DNA of 43,053 nucleotides, taken from contig DHQX01000021.1 of the NCBI GenBank assembly GCA_002411105.1, forward strand, positions 3,663 through 46,715. Reading direction: 5' to 3'. Shown one piece after another: positions 39,464 to 43,053 of the stretch. Positions within the stretch are counted from its first letter, which is position 1. Every line of letters starts with the position of its first letter. This stretch comes from Christensenella sp. UBA5327 (lineage in GTDB: Bacteria; Bacillota; Clostridia; Christensenellales; Aristaeellaceae). Position numbers and translations under genes: made by a program. The notes beneath the pieces were generated by a model. That model was not told where the DNA came from. It saw only the letters and a list, made by a program, of their open reading frames with translations, and did not search any database.

Positions 39464-40441
39464 ATGAACAACCATCTTTTTGACACCACCAACACCGATC
39501 CCACCTTGAACCTGGCCATTGAGGAGGCGCTGCTGCTGAAGGAGGGCCTGGGCCCGGCGCTTTTTTTATGGCAAAACGCCCACACCGTGGTCATTGGCCG
39601 GGGGCAGAACGCCTGGAAGGAGTGCCGCAGCCAATTGCTGGAGGAGGAGGGCGGCACCCTGGTGCGCCGCTCCACCGGCGGGGGCGCGGTCTACCATGAC
39701 CTGGGCAACCTGAACTTCTCCTTTGTCATGCCCAAGGATGTGTATGACGTCAGCCGGCAGCTGAAGGTCATCCAGCGGGCGGTCTCCCATTTTGGCATCC
39801 AGACGGAGGCCTCCGGGCGCAATGACATCGTGCTGAAGGATTCAGGCGCCAAATTTTCCGGCAACGCCTTCCGCAACACCCAGACCCGCTCGCTCCACCA
39901 CGGCACCATCCTGATGGATGTGGACATGGCCCTGCTGGGCCGCTACCTGGCCCCCTCCAAGCAGAAGCTGGAGTCCAAAGGGGTTCAGAGCGTCAGGGCC
40001 CGGGTGGGGAACCTCAAGGAACTGGCCCCGGACATCACCATCAAGGCGCTCAAGGAGGCGCTCAACCAGGCCTTTATCGCTGAGTATGGCCCCTCGGCCC
40101 ACCAGCCCTGGCAGGAGGCGCTCAGCGAAGGAGAGGTTATGAAACTGGCGGAAAAATACCGCTCCTGGGACTGGACCTTTGGCAAAACCCCCCGCTTTGA
40201 GATCACCCTGGAAAACCGCTTCCCCTGGGGCGGGGTGGAGCTGCTGCTGAGCCTTAAAAACGCGGTGGTGCAGGAGGTTCACTGCTATTCCGATGCCAAC
40301 GACCCGGACCTGGCCAGCCGGGTGGAGGCCGCTTTAAGCGGCAGCCCCTTTACAGGCCTGGCCCTGGCCCAGCGCCTTAAGCGCAGCGGCAAGGCTGAAG
40401 ACATGGAATTGGCGGGCTGGCTGCAAGCGCAGGAAGTATAA
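39464..40441 (+). CDS. lplA: Lipoate-protein ligase A
   Basis: 325 residues, including the C-terminal accessory domain. It activates free lipoate with ATP and attaches it to E2-type lysines. Motifs: LNLAIEEALLL (~14-24), VVIGRGQNAWKE, RRSTGGGAVYHDLGNLNFSF (lipoate-binding loop), KFSGNAFR with the catalytic lysine, and HHGTILMDVD. It should lipoylate K43 of the E2 encoded at 34117, which explains its place after the complex. The ATG has AAAAGGAAG upstream. A terminator follows at 40457-40496. It implies that the organism can scavenge lipoate. Confidence 0.94.
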   Translation: MNNHLFDTTNTDPTLNLAIEEALLLKEGLGPALFLWQNAHTVVIGRGQNAWKECRSQLLEEEGGTLVRRSTGGGAVYHDLGNLNFSFVMPKDVYDVSRQLKVIQRAVSHFGIQTEASGRNDIVLKDSGAKFSGNAFRNTQTRSLHHGTILMDVDMALLGRYLAPSKQKLESKGVQSVRARVGNLKELAPDITIKALKEALNQAFIAEYGPSAHQPWQEALSEGEVMKLAEKYRSWDWTFGKTPRFEITLENRFPWGGVELLLSLKNAVVQEVHCYSDANDPDLASRVEAALSGSPFTGLALAQRLKRSGKAEDMELAGWLQAQEV

Positions 40442-40456
40442 GGAGATTTTTCTGTC

Positions 40457-40496
40457 GGGGACTGCCGGGACATCCTCAGCAGTTCCCCTTTTTTTA
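40457..40496 (+). terminator. Rho-independent terminator after lplA
   Basis: GGGGACTGC (40457-40465) pairs with GCAG-T-TCCCC (40479-40488), with one bulged T. A run of seven T follows immediately. It closes the E2-E3-E1-lplA group just before the next promoter. Confidence 0.85.
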
Positions 40497-40500
40497 TTGT

Positions 40501-40529
40501 TTGACAAGTTTCTTTCCACAACTTATGAT
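40501..40529 (+). promoter_or_regulatory. Near-consensus promoter of the small secreted protein gene
   Basis: TTGACA (40501-40506), exactly 17 bases, TATGAT (40524-40529). The start should be near 40536, giving a 5' leader of about 27 bases to the ATG at 40563. No operator-like symmetry is obvious, so expression may be constitutive. Confidence 0.82.
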
Positions 40530-40562
40530 ATAAACAATCATCATATTAAAAGGAGACCCATC

Positions 40563-41255
40563 ATGGAAAAGAAATTGAGCTTTGCCTTGCTCCTGGTTTT
40601 GCTTGTGTCCATCGCCCTCACAGGCCTGGCTTCGAGCGGCCTGGTGGTGACCGACGAAGTGGCCATTGCCGTGCCTGAGGACAACTTCTACAAGGTCGCC
40701 GGGATCATCACCAACCAAAGCAAGAAAGCCATGGACGTGGGCGGGCCTAAGGTGGCGCTTAAGGATAAGGCAGGGAAGCACCTGAAAGGCGGCAGCCATA
40801 TCGCACAGCCTGACCGGCTGGAGCCGGGGGAAAGCGCCTATTTCGCTGTTTCCTTCTTCGACCTGGACAGCCAGACCCTATCCGCCATCGCCAGCCACGA
40901 AATCACCATCCCTAAGGAAAAGGGCGAGGATATTGGCCAGCTGACAGCCCTCCCAGTGGCGGTAACTTCTGCCCTTGATCAGCTCACTGAGGAGACAGGC
41001 ATCACCGCTGAGTTCACCAACACCACCGGGGCAGAACTTAGTCGGCTCCGGGTTATCTGGATTCTCAGGGATGCGGCGGGGCAGTTGATTGACATCAGCA
41101 GCTTCAGTTCCAGATTTAACGATCCCGTGGCTGACGGTGGCAAACAAGTCAGCAACTATCACTTCGGCTTTATGGCTCCCACCCTGGCCTATTGCCTGGA
41201 AAAGGGCTTGGCTGGGGGCAGCGCTGAATGTCTGGTGTTTGCTGTAACGCACTGA
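40563..41255 (+). CDS. Secreted protein of unknown function (FxLYD-like beta fold possible)
   Basis: About 230 residues. A signal peptide (~1-24, MEKKLSFALLLVLLVSIALTG) lacks a lipobox cysteine. The mature part shows two similar beta-rich segments: an unstructured start, then NFYKVAGIITNQSKKAMDV with LEPGESAYFAVSFFD (~40-100), and later TAEFTNTTGAELSRLRVIWILRD with a closing PTLAYCLEKG. Alternating hydrophobic strands around N-T/Q-S turns recall the FxLYD and related Ig-like folds, but I cannot confirm this. It is monocistronic, with its own strong promoter and a downstream hairpin. Function unknown. Confidence 0.78.
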   Translation: MEKKLSFALLLVLLVSIALTGLASSGLVVTDEVAIAVPEDNFYKVAGIITNQSKKAMDVGGPKVALKDKAGKHLKGGSHIAQPDRLEPGESAYFAVSFFDLDSQTLSAIASHEITIPKEKGEDIGQLTALPVAVTSALDQLTEETGITAEFTNTTGAELSRLRVIWILRDAAGQLIDISSFSSRFNDPVADGGKQVSNYHFGFMAPTLAYCLEKGLAGGSAECLVFAVTH

Positions 41256-41258
41256 TCC

Positions 41259-41317
41259 CCAAGGCCCAGATGCAATAACAGGGCTGCCGCTTCCAATGTG
41301 GCAGCCCTTCGCCTTGG
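41259..41317 (+). terminator. Nested hairpin after the secreted protein gene (likely terminator)
   Basis: The inner stem AGGGCTGCC (41280-41288) pairs with GGCAGCCCT (41300-41308). The outer arms CCAAGGC (41259-41265) and GCCTTGG (41311-41317) extend the structure. The T-run is short, so termination efficiency is uncertain. Confidence 0.6.
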
Positions 41318-41355
41318 CTCACGCATACCTCTTTTCAGTCAGGTGAGGTCTCGGT

Positions 41356-41390
41356 GGCTGGGCAGGGTATATTCATGAGACGGCCCAGCC
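41356..41390. promoter_or_regulatory. Inverted repeat around a -10-like box upstream of the VOC gene
   Basis: GGCTGGGC (41356-41363) and GCCCAGCC (41383-41390) flank a TATATT box (41368-41373) with a 19-base spacer. No good -35 is present. It may be an operator or the hairpin of a short leader. It lies about 50 bases before the ATG at 41440. Confidence 0.35.
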
Positions 41391-41439
41391 CTTAATGAGA
41401 GCGGCCTGGCCTCACACCAAGGATGCGAAAGGAGCCACC

Positions 41440-41847
41440 ATGATTGAAGTTTATTTAAGCCTGAACGGCAACGCCGCCGAAGCGGCCATCTACTACGCCC
41501 AGCTCTTTGAGGCCCCGGAGCCCTACATCATGCGCTTTGCCGACATGCCAAAGGCCGATCAGGACCAGATGCCCCCAGGGGCGGAAAACCTGGTGATGTA
41601 TGCCAATGTCAAGACCAGTGTTGGCGACATCATGATGTCCGACATGATGCCGGGCAGCTCGGTCACCCCCAACGAAGGGGTGTGGATCAACTACTCCATG
41701 AAAGACGAGGAGCGCCTCAGGCAATACTTTGACGCCATGGCCAAGGACGGCGAGGTGCTCATGCCCCTGGAGAAGACCTTCTTCAGCCCCCTGTATGGGC
41801 AGGTGAAGGACAAATTCGGCTTTTACTGGATGTTCATGATTTATTGA
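41440..41847 (+). CDS. VOC-superfamily (PhnB/glyoxalase-like) protein
   Basis: 135 residues, a single vicinal-oxygen-chelate fold as in PhnB-type proteins. It begins IEVYLSLNGNAAEAAIYYAQLF, the typical first beta-alpha unit, continues with NLVMYANVKTSVGDIMMSD and ends KFGFYWMFMI; the WMF region is common in this family. The predicted role is metal-assisted binding or chemistry on a small molecule; substrate unknown. The ATG at 41440 has AAAGGAG upstream; longer in-frame starts lie in the untranslated leader. It is convergent with the kinase gene, whose 3' end is 9 bases away. Confidence 0.85.
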   Translation: MIEVYLSLNGNAAEAAIYYAQLFEAPEPYIMRFADMPKADQDQMPPGAENLVMYANVKTSVGDIMMSDMMPGSSVTPNEGVWINYSMKDEERLRQYFDAMAKDGEVLMPLEKTFFSPLYGQVKDKFGFYWMFMIY

Positions 41848-41856
41848 GGCGGGGCT

Positions 41857-42876
41857 TCAAAGCGGCGGCTTTTTGAGGAGCAGGCCCGCGATGCTTTCAA
41901 CCAGGCCGTCAAGGGGCAGGGCCGGGTCTTCTTCAAGCGCCTTATCCAGCGTGTCATCCCCATAGAAATAGCGGGTAAACCAAAAGGCGTCAGCGGCCTG
42001 GTAGAGGGGCTCAAAGACGCTTTTTTCAGCCTCTGTCAGGGGGCGCTGGGCCTTGTAGCCCTCAAAAAAAGAGACAAAGCGCGTGTCCCATGAGGAGGGC
42101 GGCTGGGTGGGGTCATAGGGCATCTCCCGGGCAAACAGCAGCGCCTGGAGCACGGCGTCACTGATCAGCGGTGCCTCCCCTGCGCAGTTGTAGTCAAAAA
42201 CCTTCAGCTCGCCCTGCGCTCCCCAAACCAGGTTGTTGATGGACAAATCCCCGTGCACAGCAAAGTGGGGAAGCGCTCTCCAGCGGCTTTTCAGCATGTC
42301 CCGCCGGGCGTCATACAGCGCCCGGACAGCCTGGCTTTCCGGGTTTCTTCCGTGGCGTTGCAGAAGATCAATCAGCATGTTGCCTGCGTCCACGTCGCTT
42401 TCGCGCATCCAGTCAAAAATGGCCCGGCCCTCTGCCATGTGGAAGCCTTCAGCCATGCAGATTTGGTGCATCCGGCCCAGCAATTCCCCGGCCTGTCTGC
42501 ACAGGGCCAGCGTGGCCAGGCTGATTTCAGGGCCAATATCCCTCTCCAGGGTGACCAGCAGCTGATGGCCCTGGTGGGTGGTGGTGATCTGTTCCCGGCC
42601 CTCAGGCGTCAGCATGCGCCTGGCGGTGGGGATGCCATGGCGCAAAAACAGGCTGCTAAGCAGATACTGCTCCCGCAGGTAGGCGGCATTGGTGCGCTCT
42701 TCTTTGAGGCACTTGATGACCAGGCTGGGATGACCCTCAAAAGAAAGGCCGGTCACCAGCTTATAGGCTGGTGGCTGCTGATCCAGCCCGTTATAGGTGA
42801 TGTGCGGCGTGATGCGGGTGATGTCCGCGCTGATGCCAAATTGTTGCAGCAGCTGCGCAAGCCCGGCCCTGTCCAT
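41857..42876 (-). CDS. Aminoglycoside phosphotransferase (APH)-fold kinase
   Basis: 339 residues. The kinase core has an ATP-lobe lysine segment (SLVIKCLKEE), then the catalytic loop VHGDLSINNLVWG, matching the HGDxxxxN motif, and the metal-binding VFDYNCAGEA. It resembles the APH/choline kinase-like small-molecule kinases of Firmicutes rather than true resistance enzymes, and the substrate cannot be named. The ATG at 42876 is 6 bases after the stop of the upstream partial gene, without a clear ribosome site, so translation is probably coupled to that gene. A TTG one codon earlier (42879) is equally in frame. Confidence 0.85.
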   Translation of the reverse strand: MDRAGLAQLLQQFGISADITRITPHITYNGLDQQPPAYKLVTGLSFEGHPSLVIKCLKEERTNAAYLREQYLLSSLFLRHGIPTARRMLTPEGREQITTTHQGHQLLVTLERDIGPEISLATLALCRQAGELLGRMHQICMAEGFHMAEGRAIFDWMRESDVDAGNMLIDLLQRHGRNPESQAVRALYDARRDMLKSRWRALPHFAVHGDLSINNLVWGAQGELKVFDYNCAGEAPLISDAVLQALLFAREMPYDPTQPPSSWDTRFVSFFEGYKAQRPLTEAEKSVFEPLYQAADAFWFTRYFYGDDTLDKALEEDPALPLDGLVESIAGLLLKKPPL

Positions 42877-42882
42877 CAACGG

Positions 42883-43053
42883 CTATTCGACCCGCGGATC
42901 CTGGCGCACATACCAGGTGTTGCCGTCGGTCTCCAGGCGCACTGAGCCCATGGACATATAGTAGTGGGGCAGCTTCTTGCGCCGCAGCTGGGCGGCCAGG
43001 TTTTCGCCGTTCTTCTTGTTGGCGGTGATCACCACCGCCAACAAGAAGAACGG
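42883..43053 (-). CDS. 3' end of an unidentified gene (cut by window end)
   Basis: The frame runs in from the right edge and stops at TAG (42885-42883). The credible part reads ANKKNGENLAAQLRRKKLPH, then YYMSMGSVRLETDG and ends WYVRQDPRVE. I do not recognise the family. The outermost ~20 bases are the mirror image of the following coding sequence (see the inverted repeat at 43007-43053), so the first ~7 residues of this frame may be an artefact. It precedes and is probably coupled to the APH-fold kinase gene. Confidence 0.55.
   Translation of the reverse strand, partial: PFFLLAVVITANKKNGENLAAQLRRKKLPHYYMSMGSVRLETDGNTWYVRQDPRVE
43007..43053. repeat. 21-bp perfect inverted repeat ending at the last base (fold-back)
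   Basis: Bases 43007-43027 are the exact reverse complement of 43033-43053, with a 5-base loop (ATCAC). The right arm ends exactly at the window end. One arm belongs to coding sequence of the partial gene. A fold-back of this kind at a sequence end is more typical of an assembly or amplification artefact than of biology. Confidence 0.8.

Noticed and set aside
41857..42876. APH-fold protein as an aminoglycoside resistance gene
   Set aside because: Only the general kinase motifs are shared; nothing in the sequence or context points to antibiotic substrates.
1..43053. tRNA, rRNA, CRISPR array, insertion sequence or prophage
   Set aside because: Reading both strands, I saw no cloverleaf-like tRNA sequence, rRNA segment, regularly spaced repeat, transposase or integrase frame. 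The intergenic spaces are short.

Overview
The window is a GC-rich bacterial stretch, densely packed with genes. It looks like a Gram-positive-type anaerobe of the Firmicutes, probably Clostridia. Supporting signs are a Bce-type peptide-sensing and detoxification module, a DacF-like carboxypeptidase, RbsC- and MalFG-type sugar ABC transporters, strong AGGAGG-type ribosome sites, and sigma-70 promoters that repeatedly use TATGAT with a 17-bp spacer. The exact lineage is inferred, not shown. No tRNA, rRNA, CRISPR array, transposase or phage gene was seen. No gene-free stretch exceeds 300 bases. The last 47 bases form a perfect fold-back, which suggests a contig end.

Region 1 (139-7763, minus strand) is a tight eight-gene operon behind a TTGACA-17-TATGAT promoter with an inverted repeat at its start site. 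In transcription order it encodes an SCP2-like protein, a class III (GSA-type) aminotransferase, the N- and C-terminal halves of a split transketolase, a second SCP2-like protein, a TetR regulator, a class-3 (fatty-aldehyde type) aldehyde dehydrogenase and an HExxH metallopeptidase. I know of no described pathway with this set, and it is my main candidate for an undescribed system. One speculative reading is ketol transfer to a hydrophobic aldehyde, then transamination to a 2-amino-1,3-diol, with SCP2-like lipid carriers. A lone LUD-domain gene is divergent from it (7957-8592).

Region 2 (8675-14136, plus) is a carbohydrate-uptake operon: binding protein, MalF- and MalG-like permeases, a GH4 glycosidase and a PfkB kinase. 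It has no ATPase and no PTS. The apparent remnant of a further gene (14139-14255) lies against the convergent dacF-like gene.

Region 3 (14237-22123, minus) holds a secreted alpha/beta hydrolase, a flavodoxin, a response regulator and an intramembrane-sensing kinase, a Bce-like ABC transporter, and a secreted D,D-carboxypeptidase with two peptidoglycan-binding repeats. Two 8-bp direct repeats 11 bp apart lie upstream of the ATPase gene, at the -35 position, and look like response-regulator sites.

Region 4 (22289-34034, plus) is an L-rhamnose operon: isomerase, RhaT/P/Q/S-type ABC transporter, class II aldolase, rhamnulokinase, an SDR, a PHP-domain protein and a SorE-like dehydrogenase. The aldolase and SDR look like the two halves of the RhaEW-type fusion, here encoded separately around rhaB. 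The PHP and SorE-like genes have no obvious rhamnose role. A 13-bp palindrome covers the -10 box.

Region 5 (34117-40441, plus) encodes a 2-oxoacid dehydrogenase complex (E2, E3, fused alpha-beta E1) and a lipoate-protein ligase that could lipoylate E2. It follows the rhamnose operon on the same strand and could oxidise pyruvate formed from lactaldehyde. The remainder is a small secreted protein behind a near-consensus promoter, a VOC/PhnB-like protein, an APH-family kinase and an incomplete gene at the right edge.
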